Part shown: piece by piece, positions 26,916 to 38,500 of the stretch | How the letters are laid out: the number at the start of each line of letters is the position of its first letter | Position numbering within the stretch: the first letter of the stretch is position 1 | Assembly: GCA_045568115.1 (NCBI GenBank) | Contig: JBJLBO010000001.1 | Span: 62,001 to 126,000, forward strand | Reading direction: 5' to 3' | Length of the DNA: 64,000 bases | Source of the DNA: MGIIb-O1 sp002457595 | Lineage (GTDB): Archaea > Thermoplasmatota > Poseidoniia > Poseidoniales > Thalassarchaeaceae | Notes under the pieces: model-generated | The model's input: only the letters and a program-made list of their open reading frames with translations | Databases searched by the model: none | What the model was told of the DNA's origin: nothing | Program-made: the position numbers and the translations under genes

Positions 26916-29900
26916 TCACTCAACATAATCTGGGTCGGGAATCCATTCTTGCTTCTGAGAGTCCCATAACCAACCGGGATGTTCTGAGGATTCTCCAACA
27001 TCTTGTTCAGATTCCCCTCCTGAGACTTCCTCTTCGAACTCCTCATCATTTTCAACTTCCAATGAAACTAATCCAGAAAGGTAAAGTCCAGCTCCAATTA
27101 ACACGATTACCACAATCGCAATAATTCCAATTACAGAAATATCCATGCCCTCGCTCTTTATTGACGGAGATATTGGAGTGCCTTCGATTGGAGATGAGCC
27201 ACTAACCGAGAAAGTAGGGGCAATAGTTTTTGTAATCATTGAACCTGGAATTCCAATTATCCAAGTTGAATCATTACTAACCACAGTAGAATTTACCTGA
27301 ATGCCGCCCAACTTGACAGTTATCGCTTTCCCAGGAAGTCCTGTCCCTGTAAATACAGCAACTTCATCCGAAGAGAAAGTGGTCTTTTCTGGTTCATTAA
27401 CTGTGAAAGACATTGCCACAATTTCAAAGGATACTGGAGAAGAAATTTCTTTCGAGCCATGCTCATCTGTAGCTACAAATATCACATTATCAAGGGCCCA
27501 ATTTGCCATATTATCGTCATAGAAACGCATTGAGACCGGATCAAATACAGTCTCACCGTCAATTCCTACATTGATTACAACTCCGAACAGATCGTCAGCA
27601 GTACCCTCCACTCCATCATCGTATACAGATACGTAGAGATTTTCTATACCATCTAAGTCATCAAAATAATCGTACAAATTGAATCGAGCCTTTGTACATT
27701 GATCAAGAGATTGTGAATCAATTTCGCAATACAGAGTGTGCTGAGAAACCCAATTCGAATTGTCAAATGTTGGCTGATTATTATTTATTATCAGAGGATT
27801 GTCGGCAGTAATCTGAATCTCCAACCAATCACTATAATCATAACCATCGTACGACCTTACTCTAATGTCATATTGATGATTATGATCCATATACATTCCA
27901 GAGTTCCATTCTAATATCCAAGAATCATCACTTTCAATATCGCTAACTACTCCATTGTAAACAATAATATTTCCATCTGTGACATCTATTACTTCTATAT
28001 CCACTCTAGTAATTTCTCCATCAAAATCAACAGCTGCACCCTCAATCGTTGTCAGTGGACCTGCAGAGTAGATTTGTCCATCCTGAGGAGAAATGAGGCT
28101 GACATATGGCGCAGAATTCCTATTATCAATTGTCAAGTCAATAACTACCGGAGTGCATTCATCAATTACGCCTAAACAGAAATCAGAGTCTGAAGCCCAA
28201 AAAAGGAATGAATAATCAGATGATATCCTCGGCATCCCAGAAAAGTCCCATGACCAAGACCACTGAGTCCCACCCTCGGTTTCAGTTACAACGTGATAGT
28301 TCGGGCCTTGAATTTCAACAAAAATACTAGAGATATCGACTCCACAGTTTGAAGGACATCCATACGAATCCTGAGCAAAACCGTCAAAGTTCACTACACC
28401 ATCTGAATGTGTTGAACCCGAACTTGGAGAATTTACACTAATCGCTGGAGCAATTGTGTTCAATTTTATGGTGACACTGATGGTATCTGAGTAAACTAAA
28501 CCATCAAATGATCTAACCTGAAATGTGTAGTCGCCTTCTTGCATATTACTCATATCAATCTCGTAAGACCAACTGCTGAACGGATGATTATTTCTTGATA
28601 CATGACCAAACTCAGAACCACTTGTATCTGTAGCAATTCCGGCTTGGCTCCATTCACTAGTAAGTGGATCCTTGACTTCAACAGAGTGGACATAACCTTG
28701 TTGATCCCACTGAGCGAGTTCGTCATTTTCGTAAATCCCTGCCCATTGACCATCAAAAGCAGATCCAGTCAGAGAAACTATTCTCCTAAACGATTTGCCA
28801 TCATCTTGAGTTACTGAAATTGAAGGAGGGAGGTTGACTAATGAAATGGTATCTTGATATGTTTGATCGGAGAGAGTGAATTGCCCCGAATCATAACCAA
28901 AACCAAATTTATATGCAGTAAATCTGTAAAGTGATAATTCCCGAGTTCCTGCCGAATGATCACAGTCGGGATCATCAGTATCTAGTAGTAAATCTCCATC
29001 ATTATCTTCACCATCAGAACACGAATCTTCATATTCATCATCTGCAAATCCATCGGGATTGTCTCCCCCTTGAAGTCCTCTAAAGTCAAGATGGAAATTC
29101 GAGGCTAGGGCAAACCACGGAGTATATCCGTCACTATCAGTTTCAAGACTGTAAAGATCATTTCCTAGAGCATCTTCGATCAGAATATTAGCATCCTCAA
29201 CCCTTTCACCATTAACAAGTGTTTGGAATCTTACTAATTCAGCTCTCTGAACTTGGACTGAATATTTAGTAGGTTGAGTGTTTATCTTTATATGAGACAA
29301 ACTAATCTCTCCCGATAGATTTGAGAACGTGAAAACAGTAGAATTGTTGTCCATGTTCAAAGCCAATGGGAAGTCTCTTGGAGTATAATCAGGACAAGAG
29401 GCACATGCCTTGACTTCAGTAGGTATAATTCCATTCTGCCAATTGTTCCCATAATGTGCTTCCTGATCATCCCAACTCAAAATCACAGGAGATTCCCCAG
29501 ACTGTGGTGTAGAGATATACTCGGATTGCACTGTAACCGAAGATTTGGAAACATTATATGTTACGTCAACACCATTCCATTCATTATTAGAAAAGAATGC
29601 TAATGTCCCATACTGCTGTGAACCAGCCTGACCATTGTTGTAATGCTGAAGAATCGCGCCGACACCCGATACATTGAATTCGTTCCGTCTAACATCTAAG
29701 ATTCCGCCAGTCGATCTTATGGCGCCGGCTTCTCCAGTTGCACTTATCGCATTGTCGACTATTGTCGCTCCGGTTCTATGGACCATTATGGCAGGACACG
29801 GGAAATTCCCACCCCACCAAGCATTACTCTGACAAACACTTGAACCATCCATCTCAATTGTGTTATTTGCGAAGTACAGGCGAGCGATACTAGGGGAACC

Positions 29901-31160
29901 GCCACTGCCATATCTTCCTGCCACAACAGGTTCACGGCCCGTTTGCAGAATCGTATTGTTCTCCGCAACGACATCATATTCATCGAATAACCAAAGGCCA
30001 TTCCAACCATCGATTGGCCCAATTGTATTATTGTGAATATTTGCTATTGAACCCTTAATTGCAATTCCGGAACTATCTCCAGATCCTGAAATCTGATTAT
30101 TATTTATGTTTACAAGCGCATTATCATAGCCAGTTATTCCAGCACCTTCTATGGTTTCAATCAAATTATTTTCGATTTCGACGGTGTATTTTGCCCCACC
30201 AACAGATTTCGCACCATAAACGTCAATCCCATTACAATTTACGTTAAACGTTACATTAGATACGACTCCGGCAGAACTTCGAATACTAAATCCATAATCG
30301 CCACTAATTACTGCAGAGTCCTCAATCCGAATAAAAGTCTCAGAGGCCCAAATCGCTGAACGTCCACCATCTCTCTGCCCGCATCCATTGTTTGTACTTT
30401 GGAAGTGTGAATCTCGGAAAATCATAGGAGAAATTGGAGTTCCACCGCCATAAACTTGCACTGCTTGGCCGGCAACATCATTCTCTACGTCATTCCCAGC
30501 AATATAATCTCCACCTAAAAATATAGGCTGAGCGAGATTAGTTGCTAGAACACTTGATGTTGCAATATTTTCGAAAGTCATCTCTTCCAATGTTGGACTA
30601 GCTCCATCAAGAATTAGTGCTGCAAATTTATACTGATTTACAAGTTGGACATAAAATGGAATCCCCCAAGCACCTTGAAAGTGTAAATGCTGCATTCCAG
30701 ACTGTGAAAGATCCATTGAATCACGGAGAATAATACCCTCGCCACAAGAAGGATCTTCAATCCAAACCTTATTGCTTCCAGAACCTAACCCATAACATTC
30801 ACCAGTGGCGCTTTCATTTTCGGGTTCTTGCCAATCTAGCAAGATAAAAGAAGATTGATCTGCATTAGAACTGGCTCCACAAGCTTGGAGACCAGCACAT
30901 AGATTCCCACGTATATCAAGAGATGTCCCATTAGGGAAGGAGATAATAGAACCCGGTTCTATTATCAGCTTAGCACCAGGAGATACTGTTACATCGCCTG
31001 TTAACTGATGTTGGCCACTCCAGACCTCAGTTCCTGTGATTGTACCGCTAGCAGTCTCATTTGCTGCCATTACTGGATAGGTGGGCCCTAATAGGGCCAC
31101 CATAGTACTAGAAATCATCAGAAAAACAAGCATCTGACTTCGTGTTCTATCACCGAACAT
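26916..31160 (-). CDS. Beta-helix surface protein with C-terminal anchor
   Basis: 1414 residues. A signal peptide ('MLVFLMISSTMVALLG') is followed by about 500 residues of right-handed parallel beta-helix repeats with 'IENNLIE', 'NINNNQISGSG' and 'NIHNNTIG' turns. A MopE-like acidic motif 'CSDGEDNDGD...DPDC' lies near 29,000, and several Ig/cadherin-like segments are introduced by 'NSPSSGSTHSDGVVNFDG' and 'LISPQDGQIYSAGPL'. One transmembrane helix (about 27085-27140) precedes an acidic cytoplasmic tail ending in a Trp-rich 'PGWLWDSQKQEWIPDP'. Beta-helices often bind or cleave polysaccharides; no catalytic residues could be identified. Located 95 bases downstream of the subtilase gene on the same strand. 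Confidence 0.82.
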   Translation of the reverse strand: MFGDRTRSQMLVFLMISSTMVALLGPTYPVMAANETASGTITGTEVWSGQHQLTGDVTVSPGAKLIIEPGSIISFPNGTSLDIRGNLCAGLQACGASSNADQSSFILLDWQEPENESATGECYGLGSGSNKVWIEDPSCGEGIILRDSMDLSQSGMQHLHFQGAWGIPFYVQLVNQYKFAALILDGASPTLEEMTFENIATSSVLATNLAQPIFLGGDYIAGNDVENDVAGQAVQVYGGGTPISPMIFRDSHFQSTNNGCGQRDGGRSAIWASETFIRIEDSAVISGDYGFSIRSSAGVVSNVTFNVNCNGIDVYGAKSVGGAKYTVEIENNLIETIEGAGITGYDNALVNINNNQISGSGDSSGIAIKGSIANIHNNTIGPIDGWNGLWLFDEYDVVAENNTILQTGREPVVAGRYGSGGSPSIARLYFANNTIEMDGSSVCQSNAWWGGNFPCPAIMVHRTGATIVDNAISATGEAGAIRSTGGILDVRRNEFNVSGVGAILQHYNNGQAGSQQYGTLAFFSNNEWNGVDVTYNVSKSSVTVQSEYISTPQSGESPVILSWDDQEAHYGNNWQNGIIPTEVKACASCPDYTPRDFPLALNMDNNSTVFTFSNLSGEISLSHIKINTQPTKYSVQVQRAELVRFQTLVNGERVEDANILIEDALGNDLYSLETDSDGYTPWFALASNFHLDFRGLQGGDNPDGFADDEYEDSCSDGEDNDGDLLLDTDDPDCDHSAGTRELSLYRFTAYKFGFGYDSGQFTLSDQTYQDTISLVNLPPSISVTQDDGKSFRRIVSLTGSAFDGQWAGIYENDELAQWDQQGYVHSVEVKDPLTSEWSQAGIATDTSGSEFGHVSRNNHPFSSWSYEIDMSNMQEGDYTFQVRSFDGLVYSDTISVTIKLNTIAPAISVNSPSSGSTHSDGVVNFDGFAQDSYGCPSNCGVDISSIFVEIQGPNYHVVTETEGGTQWSWSWDFSGMPRISSDYSFLFWASDSDFCLGVIDECTPVVIDLTIDNRNSAPYVSLISPQDGQIYSAGPLTTIEGAAVDFDGEITRVDIEVIDVTDGNIIVYNGVVSDIESDDSWILEWNSGMYMDHNHQYDIRVRSYDGYDYSDWLEIQITADNPLIINNNQPTFDNSNWVSQHTLYCEIDSQSLDQCTKARFNLYDYFDDLDGIENLYVSVYDDGVEGTADDLFGVVINVGIDGETVFDPVSMRFYDDNMANWALDNVIFVATDEHGSKEISSPVSFEIVAMSFTVNEPEKTTFSSDEVAVFTGTGLPGKAITVKLGGIQVNSTVVSNDSTWIIGIPGSMITKTIAPTFSVSGSSPIEGTPISPSIKSEGMDISVIGIIAIVVIVLIGAGLYLSGLVSLEVENDEEFEEEVSGGESEQDVGESSEHPGWLWDSQKQEWIPDPDYVE

Positions 31161-31255
31161 GGCTTTGGGGATACTACAGCGGATTTAATTACAGTGGTGA
31201 CAAGTGTGTGGAACACAATGATGAGCATTTGGAAATTAAAAGAAAAATAAGAAAG

Positions 31256-32479
31256 TTATTGCTCTAATTCGAATCCAACATTTTCAGACCATCTAACGAC
31301 ATTTAATTCGCCATATCCATTTTTCAGGTCATGAGAAGAATCAGAATTCATAGCAGAATTTGCTAGGGCACGCTTAACAAGAAACATCCCCTCTTGATCA
31401 ATTTCTCCATTATCGCCACGAAGTTTTTCACCATGAATTTCAAGAATTATTGCTAAAGCTGATGATACAAGAACCGTTGAATCCGAAGTCCCACTAGAAT
31501 AAGCATAAGATGGTTTTATTGATGTAGAAACCGTCGAAAAAATCATCACACCTGGTGCTGTCACCTCTGGCTTTTGATTTGGATATTGGCGAAGTTCTCC
31601 GGTACTAGGATCCTGTTCTGAACCCATTGAACTATTTCTCCATACTTCACCGTTTCTTGTTGTCGCACCAACTGCAATTACGCGCTCAATATTAGCAGGA
31701 GTAGATACATCACTAACCGAAGATTCAATTCCATTATTTCCTGCAGCAGCCACAACAAATACTCCTGCATCCAGTGCTTCATTAACGGCCACTGAAGTTT
31801 CAGACTCAAAACCTCCTGTACTTCCATCTGGATCACCTCCAAGACTTAGGCTGATTATATCGACATTCTGAGAAATCCAGCACCAACGAATAGCACTTGC
31901 AACGCTATCAATCTGCCCTGCAGATCCATCTGGCCCTAAAGCAATTGCAATTGATACGGAAACTTCGGGTGCAGCACCAACATAGGTACTATTCGCTAAC
32001 ATCAATCCTGCCATTTGAGTCCCATGATAATTTTGACCTACATCTCTAACTTCATCATTCTTCTCAACATAAAAATCACGGAAACCCACGAGATTTACTC
32101 CAGAAAATTCAGGATGATTTATGTCAATCCCAGTGTCTACAATGCATACATGTACCCCTTCTCCAAAGTAGCCCTCAGATTGTATTTCTCTAAATCCTGA
32201 ATTTTCATAGGCCCACTCTGAGTCAGGTAGAATCGGAGCAATATAGGCTTGTATCCAGGGCCATGAAATAAGCAGTAAAATAGTTCCAATTGAGAACGAC
32301 ACTGCACCCCAAGGCCAAAGAAATTCTTTCATCTGACCTACTGGCCATCTCAACTCCCTAGCTTCTTGATCACTGATCCCATAGGCAGCACCAAGATAAC
32401 CTGGTGCATCGGGGTCAACTGCAGTCAGAAGCCTAGTGTCTTCAGGCTCTGGCATCAACTCAAGATGTTCTATGACCAT
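31256..32479 (-). CDS. Membrane-anchored subtilisin-like serine protease (S8)
   Basis: 407 residues. The catalytic triad is clear: Asp115 in 'VCIVDTGIDINHPEF', His152 in 'NYHGTQMAGL' and Ser332 in 'SSGTSDSTVLVSSA', with oxyanion Asn248 in 'VAAAGNNG'. There is no classical signal peptide; instead a 55-residue N-terminal cytosolic part precedes one transmembrane helix (about residues 57-75), giving a type II anchor with the protease outside. No long propeptide is visible. The gene follows aglB by 55 bases on the same strand, so it is probably expressed with the glycosylation enzyme and may process surface proteins. The nucleophile motif GTSDS differs from the usual GTSMA. Confidence 0.93.
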   Translation of the reverse strand: MVIEHLELMPEPEDTRLLTAVDPDAPGYLGAAYGISDQEARELRWPVGQMKEFLWPWGAVSFSIGTILLLISWPWIQAYIAPILPDSEWAYENSGFREIQSEGYFGEGVHVCIVDTGIDINHPEFSGVNLVGFRDFYVEKNDEVRDVGQNYHGTQMAGLMLANSTYVGAAPEVSVSIAIALGPDGSAGQIDSVASAIRWCWISQNVDIISLSLGGDPDGSTGGFESETSVAVNEALDAGVFVVAAAGNNGIESSVSDVSTPANIERVIAVGATTRNGEVWRNSSMGSEQDPSTGELRQYPNQKPEVTAPGVMIFSTVSTSIKPSYAYSSGTSDSTVLVSSALAIILEIHGEKLRGDNGEIDQEGMFLVKRALANSAMNSDSSHDLKNGYGELNVVRWSENVGFELEQ

Positions 32480-32534
32480 GTCCTCGCCGATTCGCCTGCT
32501 ACTCTACTAATGAGAATTTGTGTTAATATAACTC

Positions 32535-35500
32535 TCAGAATGGAGCACCGGGTCGTCGGGAACCGCCCCTTGTAAGATACCAACCCGCTAGAAGAAGCAT
32601 TGCAACAAGAACCCACATAATTGAACTAGTAGCAGTAGAGTCATCTACTGCTGGAGATTTCATAGTATACCTCTTTGGATCAAATTTATCAGATTCCTCG
32701 TTGACATCATCGCCCTCTAGGATAAAATCAACCCAAATATCATCAGGTTGGTCGAATGAAGTCATATCAAGATCTATGAAAACGAACTCTTCATTTCCAG
32801 CAGCAACATCTACGGTTCTCGTAGTATTTATCGAAGTTCCTCTAATTGTAGCATTTACAGTGATTTGAGAAGCATCAACTAAGCCATTATTCTCAACAGT
32901 AACAATGAATGAATTATACTGACCAAAGATGACATCAGAAGAAGAAACATCTGTGATTTCGGGATTTGGTAAGGATGTTTGCACATGAATAGGGATAGCT
33001 GGGTAACTACCTCCATTCTTATCTGTCACAGATACGCTAATTGTGAAATCCTCGTCTCCAGTCGCATTAAGAGGTGCTTTCACCTTAACTGTATGAGTCG
33101 TATCGGAAAAAGCACCCAAAGTATGGCTTGTAGAACCGGTCCTAAGCCAATTAGTTGGTAATTGACTATCATCAAATTCAAACTCAAACTTTTCATCACC
33201 GTTTCCGGTATTGGTAAACATAATTGGGATTTCTAATTCCTGCCCAGGTCGTATTCCATAAACTTCTAGCATTTCCTCTGTTAACTCAAATCCATGATGT
33301 TGCGGCACTCTCAATTTCAACTCGTGCTGGACCATATATCCGTCCTGTGAGCTGAATTTGATTGCAACCATATGTCCGTCAGATAGAGACCGGGCAGTAG
33401 ACCAATTTGCAGGCTCAATTCTAACCTTGAGTTCCAAAGAAGTATTATCATTTTGTAGACCTAAGTTGAATGAGAATTGATTCTGCCATGACTCTCCTGT
33501 ACTATTGTAGAAACTTACATTCCAAAAATCGCCATCAGATCCAGGGACACTGCCTAATACTGAATATGTAGAAACAGTTTCGTGGCCTAGATAATCTAAC
33601 AAGATTGTGAACTCAACAGGGGTGTATTCTTCATCAATAAACAATATTTCTACATCTGAAATATCTCCATCCGATGCATTTCCACCAATCATAACAGTAG
33701 TATGTGTGTCAATCTCATGGCTCGAACTTCGAGTGAAAGTAAGTTCATTGCTTACGGATGCAATGATACCAGTACTTGAAGATGGAATATTGATATTATT
33801 TGCTGCTTCATAACTCATATCCCTATCCATTTGAGGCGACAGGAACTCACTATTTATTTCAGCAGAACCTGATGGCAGAAGAATTGAGAACCCTCCACTA
33901 TCATCTAATATTGCATCCCACTCAAGACCATTACCAAGCGAAATTGTGAATTCAAGCTCAAAGACACCTTCAGAAGATAGATTATGAGATGAACCATCAT
34001 AATCAATCCATTGAGAGACTAAGTCTAACCATCCTCCAAAGATAAGTTCAGAATCAACAGAACCACCTTCAGAAATATCAGCATCAACAATAGACATTGC
34101 TACAAGATTCAAACTTTCTACAGAAGCTGAGATAATCCACTCTCCTGGCTCAACGGATGCATACCAAGCACCGTGCCAAGCACCATTTTCCATTACTAGT
34201 GTTGGAGTTACACGATCCCTAACCAATCCCTGAGTTGGAATTAATTCCAGAACAATTTCAGAAGCAAAATCGTGGATATTGGAGTGTGTAATGTTTCCAA
34301 ATATCTCAACTTGTCCTGCTGTAAGCTCAATTTCAACAGAGTTTGGTGCACTCATTGATATTGATTCACTCTCGTCTGAAAACCCTAATCTATTGGTTAA
34401 AACAAGCCAACTTGTGTTCACTGGGACATAGACATTCCAATCTCCAGCACTATCAGTTACTAAAGAAATATTATCTAAGCCATCACTAGTCATTATTACA
34501 GTAGCATTAGGCACCCCTTCACCTACATCGGCATCATCATCGTCATCATGATCCCAGAAAATAGTCCCCGACATCTCAACCAATGTTGAAACAGACAAGT
34601 TTATCTGACCATTCTGGCCTCTTTGTAGACCATCTTGAATAAGTTCTATTGATTCAACTAAGTATCTTGTTCGTTCAACTGTTTGGTTAACTTCAACATT
34701 CCACGAACCAGGATAAAGGATTCCCTCAGAAAGACCTGATGCATCAGATAAATCGAGATGGACTTTACCAAGTCCTTCATTTGACGTTAAAGTAATATCC
34801 AAATTATCAACTGGGTTATTTTCCTCATCGGACATAAGCACTGTGAATGTTGCCATCTCACTTGTAGAAAGAGTGTGGTTCAGGTTAGCATTTGCCTCGG
34901 AGACTGTAAGTAATGTACGCAACCCTTCCTCTACACCTTCATCTGAAGTAATTGAATCAATAACAACAATCCATTCACCCTCTGGAAGATGGTCTATGAT
35001 TGAACCACTGGAATCTGTTACTCGAGAAAGAATCCATCCAGTTTCTGAATTAATAAATTTGACATTCTGACTGACTAATTCAGAGCCTACATAATCTGTA
35101 ATATTCAGACTGACTCGCCATTCAGGTTCAAAACCGATATATCTAGATACGGAATCATCGGAGAAGCCAACATCGACACTTGTATCTCCAGTGAGTATCA
35201 TAGTTCCAAACAATTCATACAATTCTGGATCTGACAATTGAACGTCAATCCTGTAAGAGCCTGCCTCTATTGGAACCAAAGCATGCCCGAAGGAAGTCCA
35301 AACTAATTCATCAGAAGAAGAGATATTGTAATCCATACCTGCGTTGTTTAGTGATATTAATGAGAAATCATATTGCACAGGAGAACCATTACTAACATTA
35401 TTGTCGCCACTGTAATCAAGGAAGAAATCAATTTCAACGTAAGAATTTTCAGGGAATGAAAGCAAATCGATAGTATCATTCTCGCCATCAACAATTAGGT

Positions 35501-38500
35501 GAGTTTCTGAAATATTAAGCCAAGTCACATCTGTTGTGAAGGACCATTCACCAGGAGGTAGATCCGAGCTGAATGTACCATCTTCAAGTAATTCCATTAC
35601 CCATATTGCCTCATAAGTATCATGTGTCGCGAAAACAGTAGTGGGTTCCCAACCAATAAGATCGGAGGAGAATAAATTTCCGACTCTATTGACATTGATT
35701 GCGCCATTGACTTCGAATCCAGATTTAGCAACCATACTGATGTTTTCCATACCATCAGTAACGGTAAATCTAGTACCATTGACTTTATTCTGAACTCCAG
35801 CAAAAACGAAAGCATCTACGGTGACACCAATTGGTAATTCTACGTTGAATACTCCTTCGCTACCAGTAGTAGTAGTTGTAGAAAATCCATCCCAATAAAA
35901 CTCAACGGTTCCGCCTTCAATAGGAACTAAAACACTGGTCTCTTCTGTTTCATTTGTTTGTACATTAATTGCTTCTTCAATTGATTCGTACTCAACTGAC
36001 CCAGTCACAGTAGTAGATTCATGGAAAGTGAAATTATATTCAGAATCGGACTCAACAACAATTCTCTCCCAAAGTTGCATCATGGAATCGGATATATCTG
36101 AACTCAATACCCATTCGCCTTCAATTAATTCAACATAGTAATGTCCATGCTCTGAATCATAAATTGCTATAACATCAGAATTAGAACCATCAACACTAGT
36201 CATTGTAACGTTAGCATCGATGACATTTACCTCTGTACCATTATCCATCCTGTCAAGATTGAAAGAAATGTCGTAAGTAACGGGTATTGGGGTTGGGAAT
36301 TCAACAGAGGTTCCTTCCTCAGCGTCGAACACATGAGATATTTCGGCTTCACTGAAGCCATCCGAATCCATGTCTAGAACTACTGTGTAGTTTCCAGGAA
36401 TAACAGGCCCATAGCTGAACAAACCAGAATCGTCAGAAGAAATTGTGCAAGGAGCGAAGTAAACTTCTGAGCACTCACCATTTGTAATTACCGTGGTGTT
36501 ATTAGCATGATATAAGATTACAGAATCGACTAAATTATTACCATTAGAATCAACTAGCGTACCGTTAACAAATCCTCCAGATACATCAATCTCATTTGGA
36601 GCTATAGTACCAGAATATGGCACAGTGAATCCATCAAGAATATCAATCTTAGAGCCATCAGAAAATACAACTGAGACATCATATTTACCAGGAATAGCGC
36701 CCATAAGATGGAAAGTGCCTTCATTGACCATCTCTCCACTAAAGTGTCCCTCTCCACTAAACATTCCAGTTCCATTTATTGTACCATATGACTCTAGTGA
36801 ATCATCACTTGAATCGACTACAAATATCCCCGAGCCAGAAAGAGAGGAACCATTCAATGTCTGTGTAAAAGACGAGGTCCCATTGGATGTGAACTTTCCA
36901 GTAGCATTCACGATTCCCTCAATTAGGTAATTATCTAATGATAATGAACAAATGCTGTGATTTTCAAGCATTGTTCCATTTTGGTTACAATTTTCGACTT
37001 CAATGGTGTCATCAATTGTACCCACTAGTGTCCCGATTCCATTGAATTCACCATCTCCAGAAAGGCTGTGGCCATTGAGGATATTTTGTGTATATGTACC
37101 AACAAAATTTTCAATTGTTGCAATTTCTGTTGTTGTCACAGAGCCTGCGCCGGTAAATGTGACCTCACCAGAACCTTGGAATGTCAAATCAGAACCAGAA
37201 ACTGTTCCCGTAGATGTTTCGAGAGTAATTGGAGGAAGAGAAATTTTATCCCATGAAGGAGATAATTCTACAACTGCGTTTGTGATAGCTTCTCCTGAAA
37301 ATTGATCATGGCCATCCCATGTTAATAGTCCAGTTGCAAACGATGGCGCCACAAGTATGTCTGCATCAATATGGGATTCGCCATTACTATGACCATCTAA
37401 GCCAGATATATTGACTATTGTTTCCGCTAACCACTGTGAGCCGGAAACGTTTCCAAGGATTCCTGTTATTGGATTTATGCGACGTTCATCTGAGTAAGAT
37501 TCTGTGGCGACATCTTGTAGCATCCCCACTGACCCACCAGATAACTGAGATCGTGCAATGTCTAAATCAGGTTCACCAAAGAAAGCACTAACTCGAATTT
37601 TTCCAGCTGGAGCAATAAAGGAGTAAGCGCCGTTTTCATCCGCATCTACTGTACCTATTGGGATCCAATAAGTTCGCTGATCTCTATCAATTACATTTCC
37701 ATCAGCATCAGCAATTTCTTCGCCACTAAAGGCATCTCTCTCTATTAAGATACGAGCGTTAGGGATTGGTCCTATTCCATCTAATTCAACAGTTCCTTCA
37801 ATAGTCGCACCACTGTAGTACTTGACAACCTTGACATTAGTATTTGCACGTCCAATTGCTGAGTACCCACCATCAAAGACATCCGGGATGCTGTTATTAT
37901 CCTCATCAGGAGAATCGGAACCATCGTCATACCAATTTGCAATTACGAAATGATTCATCATTGCTCCAGGGAGTGGATATGCATTCTGAAGAGCTGAATT
38001 TGGAGTTCCAGTTGTACCCCAAGTAGGACCGGGTTGCACCACATCTCCAGATAGGCCTAAACTAGTACTGCCATAACCAACGTAAATTCTAGCAATCATT
38101 GTTTCGAAGAAGTCTTCAGTATGAGTGTATCGTATATCATTTAGACGTATGATTTGAGAGGAATCAGTTAGAGAACCTGATTGTTGTGCAACGATATCGG
38201 CCAAGTATGCTTTTTCATATGCTTCAGCGGACATTATTATTTCTGGATCAGAGCCTTTCTGAGTAATATATTCAGAAATCATATAGTCATTTGGATCAAG
38301 GCCAGACAAAGTAGTTGGCGCATAGAAAATCCCTGTAGTTTGGCCACGGTGATAACTTGAATCCTCGTAATACTTTCCACCTAGAGGATACAATCTGTCA
38401 TCTACTGCGAAATAACGGATATCATTAGTTCGAACTATTGTCTCGCCTGTTTGTCCCTCATAATCCTGTACCTCATACTCTATAGAAGTGCTCAAATCAT

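Noticed and set aside
36625..37305. Plus-strand frames across the Gly-rich part of aglB
   Set aside because: They are Ser/Pro-rich mirror images of the repeat tract and have no start context or homology that I recognise.
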